A stretch of DNA of 64,000 nt from contig NZ_CP059067.1 in NCBI RefSeq assembly GCF_017795745.1, forward strand, positions 2,976,001 to 3,040,000, written 5' to 3'. Both the position numbers and the translations under genes were made by a program. The notes under the pieces are model-generated. The model ran no database searches, was not told the DNA's origin, and saw nothing but the letters and a program-made list of their open reading frames with translations. Origin of the DNA: Rhizobacter sp. AJA081-3. Lineage in GTDB: Bacteria > Pseudomonadota > Gammaproteobacteria > Burkholderiales > Burkholderiaceae_C. This document shows, piece by piece, positions 32,130 to 42,509 of the stretch; position 1 is the first letter of the stretch, and each line of letters starts with the position of its first letter.

Positions 32130-33599
32130 ATGCATTTGAAGACCAGGGCAATCTGCGCAGCCATCACGCTGCTGGCGGCTGGCCATGCTGCTGCCCAGAC
32201 CACCGACACGCTGCGTGCCGCGGCCGAGAAGGCCGTCAGCGGCAACCCCGAGGTCACGGCCCGCTTCAACGCCTTCCGCTCCGCCACCGATGCTGTCGAC
32301 GTGGCACGCGGCGGCTTCCTGCCCCGAGTGGACCTGAACGCCAGCGTCGGCAAGGACAACGACCGCATCAACGGCCGCCTGCCCACCGAATCGCAGTCGC
32401 TCACGCGCAGCGCTGTCGGCCTGAGCCTCACGCAGCTGCTGTGGGACGGCCTGGGCACCCGCGGCGAAGTCACCCGCCTGTCGCACGACCGGCTGGCGCG
32501 CTACTTCGAGCTGCTCGAAACCACCGAGCAGACTGTGCTCGAGGCCGCACGCGCGCACTTCGACGTGCAGCGCTTCCGCCGCCTCGTCCGGCTGGCCGAA
32601 GACAACTACGTGCAGCACCGCTACGCCTTCCTGCAGATCCAGTCGCGCTACAAGGCCGGCGTGGGCCGCGGCGTCGATCTCGAGCAGGCCGGCGCACGCG
32701 TCGCGCTGGCCGAGTCGAACCTCGCCACCGAGCAGGCCAACCTGCACGACGTGACGGTGCGCTACCAGCGCATCGTCGGCGAGCTGCCGCCGACGCAGCT
32801 CAACACGTTGAGCCTGCTCAAGCAGGGCGTGCCGGCCAGCCCCGGCGAGGCGATGGCGAATTCGCTGAAGGGCAGCGCGGCGATCAGCGCCAGCATCGAG
32901 AACCTGCGCGCCGCACGCGCCCAGGCACAGGCCCGCGAAGCCGCCTACCAGCCGCGCGTCGAGGCGCGCGTGCGCAGCAGCGCCGGCCGCAACGTCGACG
33001 GCATCCAGGATCAGACGCGCAACAGCGCCGCCGAGATCGTGCTGAACTGGAACCTCTACAACGGCGGCTCCGACCAGGCGCGCGTGCGCCAGCAGGTCGG
33101 CCTGATGAACCAGGCCGCCGACCTGCGCGACCGCACCTGCCGCGAGACGCGCCAGGTGGCGGCCATCGCCTACAACGACACGCGCAAGCTCACCGAGCAG
33201 CTCGTCTACCTCGAGCGCAACACGCTGGCCATCGAGAAGGCGCGCGACGCCTACCGCCAGCAGTTCGACATCGGCCAGCGCAGCCTGCTGGATCTGCTCA
33301 ACGCCGAGAACGAGGTCTACACCGCGCGCCGTGCCTACGCCAACGCCGAGCACGACCTCGCACTGGCCTATGCCCGCACGCACGCCGCGATGAACCAGCT
33401 CGGCACGCAGCTGGGCATCGCGCGCACCGACAAGCTCGCCGACGAAGCGGTCGGCTGGGCCGCCGACGGCGACGCGCCGGCACGCTGCCCGGTGGTCGTG
33501 GGCGAGCTCAGCCCCACGGACCGCGCGGCACTCGACGCACGCGCCGAGAGCATGAAGGCCAACGCGCCGGCACCGGCCGGCTCGGCGCCGAAGCGCTGA
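32130..33599 (+). CDS. lapE: TolC-family outer-membrane channel of the adhesin secretion system (LapE type)
   Basis: Outer-membrane exit duct for type I export. The 489-residue product has a cleavable signal peptide MHLKTRAICAAITLLAAGHAAA followed by QTTDTLRAAAE, then the twofold repeat of the outer-membrane efflux family with long coiled-coil helices. AEIVLNWNLYNGGSDQARVRQ near residue 300 and FDIGQRSLLDLLNAENEVYTA near 380 are hallmark segments of the AggA/LapE subgroup. The start at 32130 has AGGAAGAAC upstream; the frame is open from 32100. It is separated from lapBC by the giant adhesin gene and lapDG but belongs to the same locus. A Cys lies in the C-terminal tail (ARCPVVVGEL), outside the conserved core. 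Confidence 0.92.
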   Translation: MHLKTRAICAAITLLAAGHAAAQTTDTLRAAAEKAVSGNPEVTARFNAFRSATDAVDVARGGFLPRVDLNASVGKDNDRINGRLPTESQSLTRSAVGLSLTQLLWDGLGTRGEVTRLSHDRLARYFELLETTEQTVLEAARAHFDVQRFRRLVRLAEDNYVQHRYAFLQIQSRYKAGVGRGVDLEQAGARVALAESNLATEQANLHDVTVRYQRIVGELPPTQLNTLSLLKQGVPASPGEAMANSLKGSAAISASIENLRAARAQAQAREAAYQPRVEARVRSSAGRNVDGIQDQTRNSAAEIVLNWNLYNGGSDQARVRQQVGLMNQAADLRDRTCRETRQVAAIAYNDTRKLTEQLVYLERNTLAIEKARDAYRQQFDIGQRSLLDLLNAENEVYTARRAYANAEHDLALAYARTHAAMNQLGTQLGIARTDKLADEAVGWAADGDAPARCPVVVGELSPTDRAALDARAESMKANAPAPAGSAPKR

Positions 33600-33612
33600 G
33601 CCGCTCCCGGGT

Positions 33613-35382
33613 CTATCGTTTCACCGGCGGCAAGTCGGTGCAGGCGCCCTCGAAGGCCTCGGCCGCCAGGCCGATGCTCTCGCCCAGCGTCGGGTGCGGG
33701 TGGATGGTCTTGCCGATGTCCACCGCGTCGGCACCCATCTCGATGGCCAGGGCCACCTCGCCGATCATGTCGCCGGCATGCGTGCCGACGATGCCGCCGC
33801 CGACGATGCGGTGTGTCTCCTCGTCGAACAGCAGCTTGGTGAAGCCTTCGTCGCGGCCGTTGGCGATGGCGCGGCCCGAGGCCGTCCAGGGGAACAGGCC
33901 CTTCTTGACCTTCATGCCCTTGGCTTTCGCTTCGTCTTCGGTGACGCCGACCCAGGCCACCTCGGGGTCGGTGTAGGCCACGCTCGGGATCACGCGGGCG
34001 TCGAACTCCGCTTTGTGGCCAGCGGCCACTTCGGCCGCCACATGCGCCTCGTGCACCGCCTTGTGCGCCAGCATCGGCTGGCCGACGATGTCGCCGATGG
34101 CGAAGATGTGCGGCACGTTGGTGCGCATCTGCACGTTCACCGGGATGAAGCCGCGATCGCCGACGATCACGCCGGCCTTCTCGGCGCCGATCTTCTTGCC
34201 GTTGGGCGTGCGCCCCACCGCCTGCAGCACGAGGTCGTAGACACCTTCGCTCTTCGTGCCGTCCAGGCCCTCGAACATGACGCGGATGCCGTCCTTCGTG
34301 GCCTCGGCCCCGACCGTCTTGGTCTTGAGCATCAGCTTGTCGAAGCGCGGCGCGTTCAGCTTCTGCCAGACCTTGACGAGGTCGCGGTCGGCGCCCTGCA
34401 TCAGGCCGTCGAGCATCTCGACCACGTCGAGCTTGGCGCCCAGCGTGGAGTACACCGTGCCCATCTCCAGGCCGATGATGCCGCCGCCGATGACGAGCAT
34501 CTTCTTCGGTCGCTGGCGCAGTTCGAGCGCGCCGGTGCTGGTGACGATGCGCGGGTCGTCCTTCGGCAGGAAGGGCAGCTTCACCGCCTCGGAGCCGGCA
34601 GCGATGATGGCCTGCTTGAACTTGATGGTCTGCGTGCTGCCGTCTTTCGTCAGCACGACCTTCAGGTGGAACGGGTCGGCGAACTCGCCCGTGCCCTGAA
34701 CCACCGTGACCTTGCGCATCTTGGCCATCGCGGCGAGGCCGCCGGTCAGCTTGCCGATGACCTTTTCCTTGTGCGACTTCAGCTTGGCCAGGTCGACGAC
34801 CGGCTCGGCGAAGCTCACGCCGAGCGCCTCGAAGTGCTTGACCTCGTCCATCACCGCGGCCACGTGCAGCAGCGCCTTGGACGGGATGCAGCCGACGTTC
34901 AGGCAGACGCCGCCGAGCGTCGGGAAACGCTCGACGAGCACTGTCTTCAGGCCCAGGTCGGCGGCGCGGAAGGCGGCGGAGTAGCCACCGGGGCCGGCGC
35001 CGAGCACGAGCATGTCGCACTCGAGGTCGGCACCGCCGGCGTACGAGGCGGCGACGGGCGCGGGCGCTGCCGCAGCAGCCGGCGCGGGTGCGGCCGCGGC
35101 AGGTGCGGCAGCCGGCTCTGATGCCGGGGCCGCAGCCGCGGCTCCCGCCGCGTCGAGCGTGAGGATCACCGTGCCTTCGTTGACGCTGTCGCCGAGCTTG
35201 ACCTTCAGCTCCTTGACCACGCCGGCATGCGAGGACGGGATCTCCATCGAGGCCTTGTCGCTCTCGACGGTGATGAGCGACTGCTCGGCCTTGACGGTGT
35301 CGCCCGGCTTGACGAGCAGCTCGATGATCGCGACGTCCTTGAAGTCGCCGATGTCCGGAACCTTGATGTCGATGATCGCCAT
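33613..35382 (-). CDS. lpdA: Dihydrolipoyl dehydrogenase (E3) with N-terminal lipoyl domain
   Basis: FAD enzyme that reoxidises dihydrolipoamide of the pyruvate dehydrogenase complex using NAD+. The 589 residues comprise a lipoyl domain (1-80, lipoyl-Lys43 in [10 protein letters not shown]), an Ala/Pro linker (about 82-118) and the E3 core. The core shows [10 protein letters not shown], the redox disulfide [15 protein letters not shown], the NAD-binding [19 protein letters not shown], and the C-terminal His-Glu pair in [11 protein letters not shown]. The extra lipoyl domain, absent from E. coli Lpd (about 474 residues), is common in Burkholderiales and Neisseria PDH-linked E3. It is third in aceE-aceF-lpdA with a 10-base gap, so it is dedicated to this complex. 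Convergent with the TolC-like gene. Confidence 0.96.
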   Translation of the reverse strand: MAIIDIKVPDIGDFKDVAIIELLVKPGDTVKAEQSLITVESDKASMEIPSSHAGVVKELKVKLGDSVNEGTVILTLDAAGAAAAAPASEPAAAPAAAAPAPAAAAAPAPVAASYAGGADLECDMLVLGAGPGGYSAAFRAADLGLKTVLVERFPTLGGVCLNVGCIPSKALLHVAAVMDEVKHFEALGVSFAEPVVDLAKLKSHKEKVIGKLTGGLAAMAKMRKVTVVQGTGEFADPFHLKVVLTKDGSTQTIKFKQAIIAAGSEAVKLPFLPKDDPRIVTSTGALELRQRPKKMLVIGGGIIGLEMGTVYSTLGAKLDVVEMLDGLMQGADRDLVKVWQKLNAPRFDKLMLKTKTVGAEATKDGIRVMFEGLDGTKSEGVYDLVLQAVGRTPNGKKIGAEKAGVIVGDRGFIPVNVQMRTNVPHIFAIGDIVGQPMLAHKAVHEAHVAAEVAAGHKAEFDARVIPSVAYTDPEVAWVGVTEDEAKAKGMKVKKGLFPWTASGRAIANGRDEGFTKLLFDEETHRIVGGGIVGTHAGDMIGEVALAIEMGADAVDIGKTIHPHPTLGESIGLAAEAFEGACTDLPPVKR

Positions 35383-35392
35383 CGCGGGCTCC

Positions 35393-37060
35393 TTACAGCA
35401 GCACCCGGCGGAAGTCCGCCAGGATCTGACCGAGGTAGGCGTTGAAGCGCGCGGCCGCCGCGCCGTCGATGACGCGGTGGTCCCAGCTCAGCGACAGCGG
35501 CAGGATCAACCTCGGCACGAAGGCCTTGCCGTCCCAGCGCGGCTCGGTGCTGCTCTTGCACACGCCGAGGATCGAGACCTCCGGCGCGTTGATGATCGGC
35601 GTGAAGTAGCGCCCGCCGATGCCGCCCAGCGACGAGATCGAGAAGCAGCCGCCGCTCATCTCCGCAGGGCTGAGCTTGCCGTCGCGCGCCTTCTTGGCCA
35701 GTTCGCCCATCTCCTGGGAGATCTGGAAGATGCCCTTCTTGTCGGCGTCCTTGATCACCGGGACCATCAGGCCGTTCGGCGTATCGGCCGCGAAGCCGAT
35801 GTGGAAGTACTGCTTGAGCACCAGTTGCTCGCCCTCGAGCGAGGCGTTGAACTCGGGGAACTTCTTCAGCGCCGCCACCGAGGCCTTGATCAGGAAGGCG
35901 AGCATCGTGACCTTGATGCCGCTCTTCTCGTTCTCCTTGTTGAGCTGGACGCGGAAAGCCTCGAGCTCGGTGATGTCGGCATCGTCGTGGTTGGTGACGT
36001 GCGGGATCACCACCCAGTTGCGGTGCAGGTTGGCACCGCTGATCTTCTTGATGCGCGAGAGGTCCTTGCGCTCGATGGGGCCGAACTTGCTGAAGTCGAC
36101 CTGCGGCCAGGGCAGCAGGCCGGGGAAGGCACCGCCACCGGCAGCCGCCGCAGCCGGCGCCTTGGCCTTCTGCGCCTGCGTCTGCACCGCACCGGCCATC
36201 ACGCCCTTGACGAAGCCCTGCACGTCTTCCTGCGTGATGCGGCCCTTGGGGCCGCTGCCCTTCACTTCGTCGAGCGGCACGCCGAGTTCGCGTGCCAGCC
36301 GGCGGATCGTGGGTGAGGCGTGCGGCAACGCGCGCCCTGGCGCCGTCGGCTCGTGCATCGCCAGGGCCGCGGTGGGCGAGCTGCGGATGGCGGCCGGAGC
36401 GCTGGCGGTTGCGGCCACGGGCGCGGCGGCGGCCGCAGCGGCGGCTACCGCGGCCGGCGAGGCCGGCACAGCGGCTCCGCCGCTGGCCTCGACGACCGCC
36501 ACCACGCTGCCCTTGCGGACCTTGTCGCCGAGCTTGACGCGCACTTCCTTCACCACGCCGGCGTGTGACGAGGGGATCTCCATCGAGGCCTTGTCGCTCT
36601 CGACGGTGATCAGGCTCTGCTCGACCTTGATCGTGTCGCCGGGCTTGACGAACACCTCGATGACCGCGACCTCGTCGAAGTCGCCGATGTCGGGCACCAG
36701 CACCTCGACCGGGCCTGTGCTGGCGGCGGGCGCCGCCGCCACGGGCGCGGCTGCGGCCGGCACAGCGGTGGGTGCCGCCGCAGGCGCTGCGGCCGGGGCT
36801 GCCGGCGCAGCAGCTGCAGCACCTTCAGCCTCGATCACGAGCACCAGCGTGCCTTCGCTGACCTTGTCGCCCAGCTTGACCTTCATCTCCTTGACGACCC
36901 CCGCATGCGACGACGGGATCTCCATCGAGGCCTTGTCCGACTCGACGGTCAGCAGGCTCTGTTCTGCCTTCACCGTGTCGCCGGGCTTGACCAGCAGTTC
37001 GATGATCTCGACGTCCTTGAAGTCACCGATGTCCGGGACTTTCACTTCCACCAATGCCAT
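35393..37060 (-). CDS. aceF: Pyruvate dehydrogenase E2, dihydrolipoyllysine acetyltransferase
   Basis: Core acetyltransferase that moves the acetyl group from lipoamide to CoA. The 555 residues carry two lipoyl domains, each with [10 protein letters not shown] (Lys43 and a second near 160), joined by Ala/Pro-rich linkers. A peripheral-subunit-binding domain ([20 protein letters not shown]) lies near 245, and the catalytic domain ends with the [12 protein letters not shown] signature (His and Asp of the acetyltransferase site). E. coli AceF has three lipoyl domains; two are usual in betaproteobacteria, and the third copy of the operon's lipoyl module sits on LpdA. It lies 21 bases after aceE and 10 bases before lpdA on the same strand. 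Confidence 0.96.
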   Translation of the reverse strand: MALVEVKVPDIGDFKDVEIIELLVKPGDTVKAEQSLLTVESDKASMEIPSSHAGVVKEMKVKLGDKVSEGTLVLVIEAEGAAAAAPAAPAAAPAAAPTAVPAAAAPVAAAPAASTGPVEVLVPDIGDFDEVAVIEVFVKPGDTIKVEQSLITVESDKASMEIPSSHAGVVKEVRVKLGDKVRKGSVVAVVEASGGAAVPASPAAVAAAAAAAAPVAATASAPAAIRSSPTAALAMHEPTAPGRALPHASPTIRRLARELGVPLDEVKGSGPKGRITQEDVQGFVKGVMAGAVQTQAQKAKAPAAAAAGGGAFPGLLPWPQVDFSKFGPIERKDLSRIKKISGANLHRNWVVIPHVTNHDDADITELEAFRVQLNKENEKSGIKVTMLAFLIKASVAALKKFPEFNASLEGEQLVLKQYFHIGFAADTPNGLMVPVIKDADKKGIFQISQEMGELAKKARDGKLSPAEMSGGCFSISSLGGIGGRYFTPIINAPEVSILGVCKSSTEPRWDGKAFVPRLILPLSLSWDHRVIDGAAAARFNAYLGQILADFRRVLL

Positions 37061-37081
37061 GGCGTGTCTCCGTATTCGTTC

Positions 37082-39787
37082 TTATGCGTACAGCGGGTTG
37101 ATCTTCTCGGTGTTGATGCCGTACTTCTTGATCGCCTCGGCGACCTTGGCCGCCGGCACGCTGCCCTCGTCGGCGAGCGCCTTCAGCGCGGCGACGACGA
37201 TGTAGTGGCGGTTGATCTCGAAGTGCTCGCGCAGCTTGCTGCGGAAGTCGCTGCGGCCGAAACCGTCGGTGCCCAGCACCTTGTAGGTCCGGCCCTTGGG
37301 GATGTAGGCGCGGATCTGCTCGGCGAAGTTCTTCATGTAGTCGGTCGACGCCACCACCGGGCCGGCGTGGGGCTCGAGCTGCTGCGTGACGAATGGGACG
37401 CGAGGCTTGTCGGTGGGGTGCAGCAGGTTCCAGCGCTCGGCATCCTGGCCGTCGCGCGCCAGCTCGTTGAAGCTCGGGCAGCTCCACACGTTGGCGGCCA
37501 CGCCCCAGTCCTTCTCGAGCAGTTCCTTCGCCGCCTGCGACTCGCGCAGGATGGTGCCGCTGCCCAGCAGGTTGACGCGGGGCGTCTTCTTCTTGCCCTC
37601 TTCGAGCAGGTACATGCCCTTGATGATCTGCTCCTCGGTGCCGGCCTTCAGGCCCGGCATCGGGTAGTTCTCGTTGAGCAGCGTGAGGTAGTAGAAGACG
37701 TTGTCCTGCTTCTCCACCATGCGCTTGAGGCCGTGGTGCAGGATCACGCCGACTTCGTGCGCGAAGGTCGGGTCGTAGCAGATGCAGTTCGGGATCGTGC
37801 CCGCGAGGATGTGGCTGTGGCCGTCCTCGTGCTGCAGGCCTTCGCCATTGAGCGTCGTGCGGCCCGAGGTGCCGCCGAGCAGGAAGCCGCGTGCCTGCAT
37901 GTCACCCGCCGCCCAGGCCATGTCGCCGATGCGCTGGAAGCCGAACATCGAGTAGTAGACGTAGAACGGCACCATGATGCGGTTGTTCGTCGAGTACGAC
38001 GTGGCCGCGGCGATCCACGAACCCATGCCACCGGCCTCGTTGATGCCTTCCTGCAGGATCTGGCCGGCCTTGTCTTCGCGGTAGTACATGACCTGGTCCT
38101 TGTCGACCGGCGTGTACTGCTGCCCCGCGGGGTTGTAGATGCCGATCTGGCGGAACAGGCCTTCCATGCCGAAGGTGCGCGCCTCGTCGACGAGGATGGG
38201 CACGACACGCGGGCCCAGCGCCTGGTCGCGCAGCAACTGCGTCAGGAAGCGCACGTAGGCCTGCGTGGTGCTGATCTCGCGGCCCTCGGCGGTGGGCTCG
38301 AGCACGGCCTTGAAGGTGTCGAGCGCGGGAATGGTGAACTGCTCGTCGGCCTTGGTACGGCGGTGCGGCAGGTAGCCGCCCAGCGCCTTGCGGCGCTCGT
38401 GCAGGTAGCGCATCTCCGGCGTGTCGTCGGCCGGCTTGTAGAACGGGATGTCGGCCAGCTGGTCGTCCGGGATCGGCATGTTGAAACGGTCGCGGAAGGC
38501 GCGCACGTCCTCGTCGATCAGCTTCTTGGTCTGGTGCGCGGTGTTCTTGCCCTCGCCGCTCTTGCCCATGCCGAAGCCCTTGACCGTCTTGATCAGCATG
38601 ACGGTCGGCTGGCCCTTGTGGCTGTTGGCGCGGTGGAAGGCCGCATAGACCTTCTGCGGATCGTGGCCGCCGCGCTGCAGGCGCCAGATGTCTTCGTCGC
38701 TCATCTTGGCGACCATTTCCAGCAGCTTGGGGTGGCGGCCGAAGAAGTTCTTGCGCACGAAGGCGCCGTCGTTGGCCTTCATGGCCTGGTAGTCGCCGTC
38801 GACCACGTCCATCATCACCTTGCGCAGGATGCCGTCCTTGTCGCGCGCGAGCAGCGGATCCCAGTAGCTGCCCCACAGCAGCTTGATGACGTTCCAGCCG
38901 GAACCGCGGAACTCGCTCTCGAGTTCCTGGACGATCTTGCCGTTGCCGCGCACCGGGCCGTCCAGGCGCTGCAGGTTGCAGTTGATGACGAACACCAGGT
39001 TGTCGAGCTTCTCGCGCGCGGCCAGGCCGATGGCGCCGAGCGACTCGGGCTCGTCCATCTCGCCGTCGCCGCAGAACACCCAGACCTTGCGGTTGGCGGT
39101 ATCGGCGATGCCGCGAGCGTGAAGGTACTTCAGGAAGCGCGCCTGGTAGATCGCCATCAGCGGGCCCAGGCCCATGGACACGGTCGGGAACTGCCAGAAC
39201 TCCGGCATCAGCTTGGGGTGCGGGTAGCTCGAGATGCCCTTGCCGTCGACCTCCTGGCGGAAGTTGAGCAGCTGTTCCTCGGTCAGCCGGCCTTCCATGT
39301 AGGCGCGCGCGTAGACGCCGGGCGAGCTGTGGCCCTGGATGTAGAGCAGGTCACCGCCGTGGCCTTCGCTCTCGGCGTGCCAGAAGTGGTTGAAGCCGGT
39401 GCCGAACATCGTCGCCAGCGAGGCGAAGCTGGAGATGTGGCCGCCGAGGTCGCCGCCATCGGCCGGGTGCAGTCGGTTCGCCTTGACCACCATCGCCATC
39501 GCGTTCCAGCGCATGTAGGTGCGCAAGCGCTCTTCGATCTCGATGTTGCCGGGCGAGCGCTCTTCCTGGTCGGCCGGGATGGTGTTGACGTAGGCGGTGT
39601 TGGCCGAGAACGGCACGTCGATGCCGGCCTGGCGCGCATGGTCGATCAGTTGCTCGAGCAGGAAGTGGGCGCGCTCGCCGCCTTCCGTGCCGATGACGGC
39701 CGACAAGGCGTCGAGCCACTCGCGGGTTTCCTGCGCGTCCGCATCGTTGGCGGCCGCACCGAGGAACGAATCAGGCACTGCTGACAT
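37082..39787 (-). CDS. aceE: Pyruvate dehydrogenase E1 component (homodimeric, thiamine diphosphate)
   Basis: Decarboxylates pyruvate and acetylates the E2 lipoyl group. The 901-residue product matches the homodimeric AceE family (about 887-900). Visible features are HISSFASLATMFGTGFNHFW near 110, the thiamine-diphosphate motif GDGEMDEPES near 228 with the downstream NCN, and the C-terminal region KVLGTDGFGRSDFRSKLREH. The start MSAVPDSFLG at 39787 has CTGGAGACAAGC upstream; the frame stays open to 39838 but those residues are not conserved. First gene of aceE-aceF-lpdA, it is divergent from a histidine kinase gene across a 179-base spacer that holds a candidate promoter and palindrome. Confidence 0.96.
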   Translation of the reverse strand: MSAVPDSFLGAAANDADAQETREWLDALSAVIGTEGGERAHFLLEQLIDHARQAGIDVPFSANTAYVNTIPADQEERSPGNIEIEERLRTYMRWNAMAMVVKANRLHPADGGDLGGHISSFASLATMFGTGFNHFWHAESEGHGGDLLYIQGHSSPGVYARAYMEGRLTEEQLLNFRQEVDGKGISSYPHPKLMPEFWQFPTVSMGLGPLMAIYQARFLKYLHARGIADTANRKVWVFCGDGEMDEPESLGAIGLAAREKLDNLVFVINCNLQRLDGPVRGNGKIVQELESEFRGSGWNVIKLLWGSYWDPLLARDKDGILRKVMMDVVDGDYQAMKANDGAFVRKNFFGRHPKLLEMVAKMSDEDIWRLQRGGHDPQKVYAAFHRANSHKGQPTVMLIKTVKGFGMGKSGEGKNTAHQTKKLIDEDVRAFRDRFNMPIPDDQLADIPFYKPADDTPEMRYLHERRKALGGYLPHRRTKADEQFTIPALDTFKAVLEPTAEGREISTTQAYVRFLTQLLRDQALGPRVVPILVDEARTFGMEGLFRQIGIYNPAGQQYTPVDKDQVMYYREDKAGQILQEGINEAGGMGSWIAAATSYSTNNRIMVPFYVYYSMFGFQRIGDMAWAAGDMQARGFLLGGTSGRTTLNGEGLQHEDGHSHILAGTIPNCICYDPTFAHEVGVILHHGLKRMVEKQDNVFYYLTLLNENYPMPGLKAGTEEQIIKGMYLLEEGKKKTPRVNLLGSGTILRESQAAKELLEKDWGVAANVWSCPSFNELARDGQDAERWNLLHPTDKPRVPFVTQQLEPHAGPVVASTDYMKNFAEQIRAYIPKGRTYKVLGTDGFGRSDFRSKLREHFEINRHYIVVAALKALADEGSVPAAKVAEAIKKYGINTEKINPLYA

Positions 39788-39823
39788 GCTTGTCTCCAGG
39801 GGGTGGTTTTTCGGATGGCCGCG

Positions 39824-39852
39824 AGTGTCGCACAACACGAATCAATTTTCAA
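39824..39852 (-). promoter_or_regulatory. Candidate sigma-70 promoter of aceE
   Basis: On the minus strand TTGAAA (39852-39847) and GACACT (39829-39824) are 17 bases apart, about 37 bases upstream of the aceE ATG. The -35 is good, the -10 poor (three of six). It is one of few AT-rich stretches in the spacer, but remains a by-eye guess. Confidence 0.35.
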
Positions 39853-39863
39853 ATAGTGCGATT

Positions 39864-39884
39864 GCGTTTTGCTATGCGAAATGC
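39864..39884. promoter_or_regulatory. Imperfect palindrome in the aceE / histidine kinase spacer
   Basis: GCGTTTTGC, TAT, GCGAAATGC: the arms match as reverse complements at seven of nine positions. It sits 77-97 bases upstream of aceE, just beyond the candidate -35, and roughly 83-103 bases upstream of the kinase start. The size and symmetry suit a dimeric repressor or activator. The regulator is not identifiable from the site. Confidence 0.4.
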
Positions 39885-39966
39885 ACAGTGCTTTCAGGGC
39901 CCTCGGCGAAGGGGCCACAGTCGCCGGCGAACCGGCCTGAACAGGCTGCACGTCGATAATGCGCAG

Positions 39967-42468
39967 ATGCAACCCGTCCATGACGTCGCGGCCCCCGCGA
40001 GAACCGCGAAAGGCTGGCCGCAGCGCTTGTTCGGGCGCTGGTGGCGCCGCCAGTCGCCCGCGCGCCAGGACCGCTACGCCACGCTCGGCCCGCTGGTGTC
40101 GGTGCTGCTGTTCCTCGCGGCGATCATCACGGCCTTCTGGTACCTGCGCAATGAGGAACTGGAGCGTGAGCAGGCCTCGGTGAAGCGCGACACCGAGATC
40201 GCCCAGCAGCAGATCCGCCTGCGCCTGATCGAGAACCAGGAGCAGCTCGTGCGCATCGCGCGCGAGATCGGCACGCGCAGCATCGACCAGGAGGAGTTCC
40301 TCGGCCAGGCGGCGTCGTTCACGCGCGAGCGGCCGGAGATCACCAGCCTGGTGTGGATCGGTGCCAATCGCGCGCGGCGCGCGAGTTACTCGGCCACCAC
40401 CTTCCAGGCCGAGACCGGCGCGCTCGTCGAGCCCGCCGGCACGCAGCGCCCCGCCGAGCCCGAGAGCGCCTTCGATGCGGCGCGCGAGCTGCGCCAGCCG
40501 GTGTACTCGCGACCCTTCAACGACCGCAACGGCAACGCGGTCTTCCAGATCCACGTGCCGCTGATCGACCGGGCAGCGTTCGCCGGCTCGCTGGTGGCTG
40601 AATACTCGGTCGAGAGCCTGGTGCGCTACTTCGTGCCGGCAGAGGTGTCGAACCGCCATGCCATCGCGCTGCTGGACGCCAACGACCGCACCCTGGCCAG
40701 CACCGTCAGCGCCATGCCCGGCGTCACCTCGCGGCGCGCGCAGATCGTGCACGACGTTCCGGTCGCACCGGCCGGCAACGGCCTGTTCCTGCGCGGCCAG
40801 GGCTACCGCACCTCGATCGGCCTGATCGGCAACACGCTGTTCTGGATGGTCGCCGCACTGTCGGTGCTGACGGTGTGGATGCTGCTGGGCACTTGGCGCC
40901 ACATGCGCCGGCGCGTGCAGATGCAGAGTGCGCTGGTGTCGGAGACGAACTTCCGGCGCGCGATGGAGAACTCCATGCTCACCGGCATGCGGGCCATGGA
41001 CATGGAAGGCCGCATCACCTACGTGAACCCGGCGTTCTGTGCGATGACCGGCTTCCTCGAATCCGAGCTGATCGGCCGGCGCCCGCCCTTCCCGTACTGG
41101 CCGCCCGATCGCTTCGAGGAGAACAACCGCCTGCTGCAGCAGGAACTTCAGGGCCGCAGCCCGGCCGGCGGCATCGAGGTGAAGGTGATGCGCAAGGAGG
41201 GCTCGGTGTTCGACTCGCGCATGTACGTGTCGCCGCTGATCGACCCGAAGGGCCAGCAGACCGGCTGGATGACCTCGATGACCAACATCACCGAGGCCAA
41301 GCGCATCCGCGACCAGCTGTCCGCCTCGCACGAGCGTTTCACCACGGTGCTCGAAGGACTGGACGCCGCGGTATCGGTGCTGTCGGTGCAGCAGTCGGAA
41401 CTGCTGTTCGCCAATCGCTCCTACCGGCTGTGGTTCGGCGCCGACGCGCGTGGCCATGCATTGCTGGCCGGTGGCGAGCCATCGCCCTTCGCGAACAGCG
41501 AGTTCGGCGACACCATCGAGTCGCTCGGCGGCCTGCCCACCACCGAGCTCACCGAGGCCGGCTCCGATTCGCGCGAGGTGCTCATCGAGCCGCTGCGCAA
41601 GTGGTTCGACGTGCGCACGCGCTACCTGCAGTGGACCGACGGCCGCCTGGCGCAGATGCTCATCGCCACCGACATCACGGCGCGCCGCAATGCCGAGAAC
41701 CTGGCTGCCCACCAGGCCGAGAAGGCCCAGGTGACGAGCCGGCTGGTGACCATGGGCGAGATGGCCTCGTCGGTGGCGCACGAGCTGAACCAGCCCTTGA
41801 CCGCCATCACCAACTACTGCAACGGCATGGTCACGCGGGTGCGCAACGAAGCCATCTCGAAGGACGACCTGATCGCAGCGCTGGAGAAGACGGCGCGCCA
41901 GGCGCAGCGCGCCGGGCAGATCATCCACCGCATCCGCGCGTTCGTGAAGCGCAGCGAGCCGCAGCGCCAGCCGGCACAGGCCAAGGCCATCGTCGAGGAC
42001 GCGATCGACCTCGCCGGCATCGAGCTGCGCCGGCGCAACGTGGCGATCACCACCTACGTCGCGCAGCGCCTGCCGATGTTGATGGTCGACCCGATCCTGA
42101 TCGAACAGGTGGTGCTCAACCTGGTGAAGAACGCCGCCGAGGCGATCGACAACGCGCAGCTGCCGCCCAAGCGGCGCAACATCGAGCTGCGCGTGGTGCC
42201 GCGGCACACCCCCGAGGAAGGGGGTGTGATCGAATTCACGGTGACCGACATGGGCCCCGGACTCAAGGAAGAGGTGATCGCCCGGATGTACGAGGCATTC
42301 TTCTCGACCAAGACCGACGGCCTGGGCATCGGCCTGTCGCTGTGCCGCTCGATCATCGAGAGCCACCGCGGCCGGATCAAGGCGCAGAACCTCTACAATG
42401 GCGACTCCGTCGTGGGCTGCCGTTTCTCGTTCACGCTGCCGGTCGATATCTCGCGCAGCGAAAGCTGA
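39967..42468 (+). CDS. Membrane PAS-domain sensor histidine kinase
   Basis: The 833-residue protein has a helix near 45-63 ([18 protein letters not shown]) and an extracytoplasmic sensor of about 230 residues. A second helix near 285-305 is followed by two PAS-like domains ([20 protein letters not shown] and a second near 460-570). The HisKA domain has [19 protein letters not shown] with the phospho-accepting His605, and the ATPase has [15 protein letters not shown] and [16 protein letters not shown]. This is a DctB/FixL-like architecture, and the cognate regulator follows 41 bases later. The start is uncertain: the frame is open from 39790, but MQPVHDV at 39967 is taken because upstream residues look non-coding. 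Divergent from aceE, so it could sense a carbon source or redox signal; the ligand is unknown. Confidence 0.9.
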   Translation: MQPVHDVAAPARTAKGWPQRLFGRWWRRQSPARQDRYATLGPLVSVLLFLAAIITAFWYLRNEELEREQASVKRDTEIAQQQIRLRLIENQEQLVRIAREIGTRSIDQEEFLGQAASFTRERPEITSLVWIGANRARRASYSATTFQAETGALVEPAGTQRPAEPESAFDAARELRQPVYSRPFNDRNGNAVFQIHVPLIDRAAFAGSLVAEYSVESLVRYFVPAEVSNRHAIALLDANDRTLASTVSAMPGVTSRRAQIVHDVPVAPAGNGLFLRGQGYRTSIGLIGNTLFWMVAALSVLTVWMLLGTWRHMRRRVQMQSALVSETNFRRAMENSMLTGMRAMDMEGRITYVNPAFCAMTGFLESELIGRRPPFPYWPPDRFEENNRLLQQELQGRSPAGGIEVKVMRKEGSVFDSRMYVSPLIDPKGQQTGWMTSMTNITEAKRIRDQLSASHERFTTVLEGLDAAVSVLSVQQSELLFANRSYRLWFGADARGHALLAGGEPSPFANSEFGDTIESLGGLPTTELTEAGSDSREVLIEPLRKWFDVRTRYLQWTDGRLAQMLIATDITARRNAENLAAHQAEKAQVTSRLVTMGEMASSVAHELNQPLTAITNYCNGMVTRVRNEAISKDDLIAALEKTARQAQRAGQIIHRIRAFVKRSEPQRQPAQAKAIVEDAIDLAGIELRRRNVAITTYVAQRLPMLMVDPILIEQVVLNLVKNAAEAIDNAQLPPKRRNIELRVVPRHTPEEGGVIEFTVTDMGPGLKEEVIARMYEAFFSTKTDGLGIGLSLCRSIIESHRGRIKAQNLYNGDSVVGCRFSFTLPVDISRSES

Positions 42469-42509
42469 ACCGCGGCCAAGGCCGCGACCACCCACTCCAC
42501 CGCCGTCCC

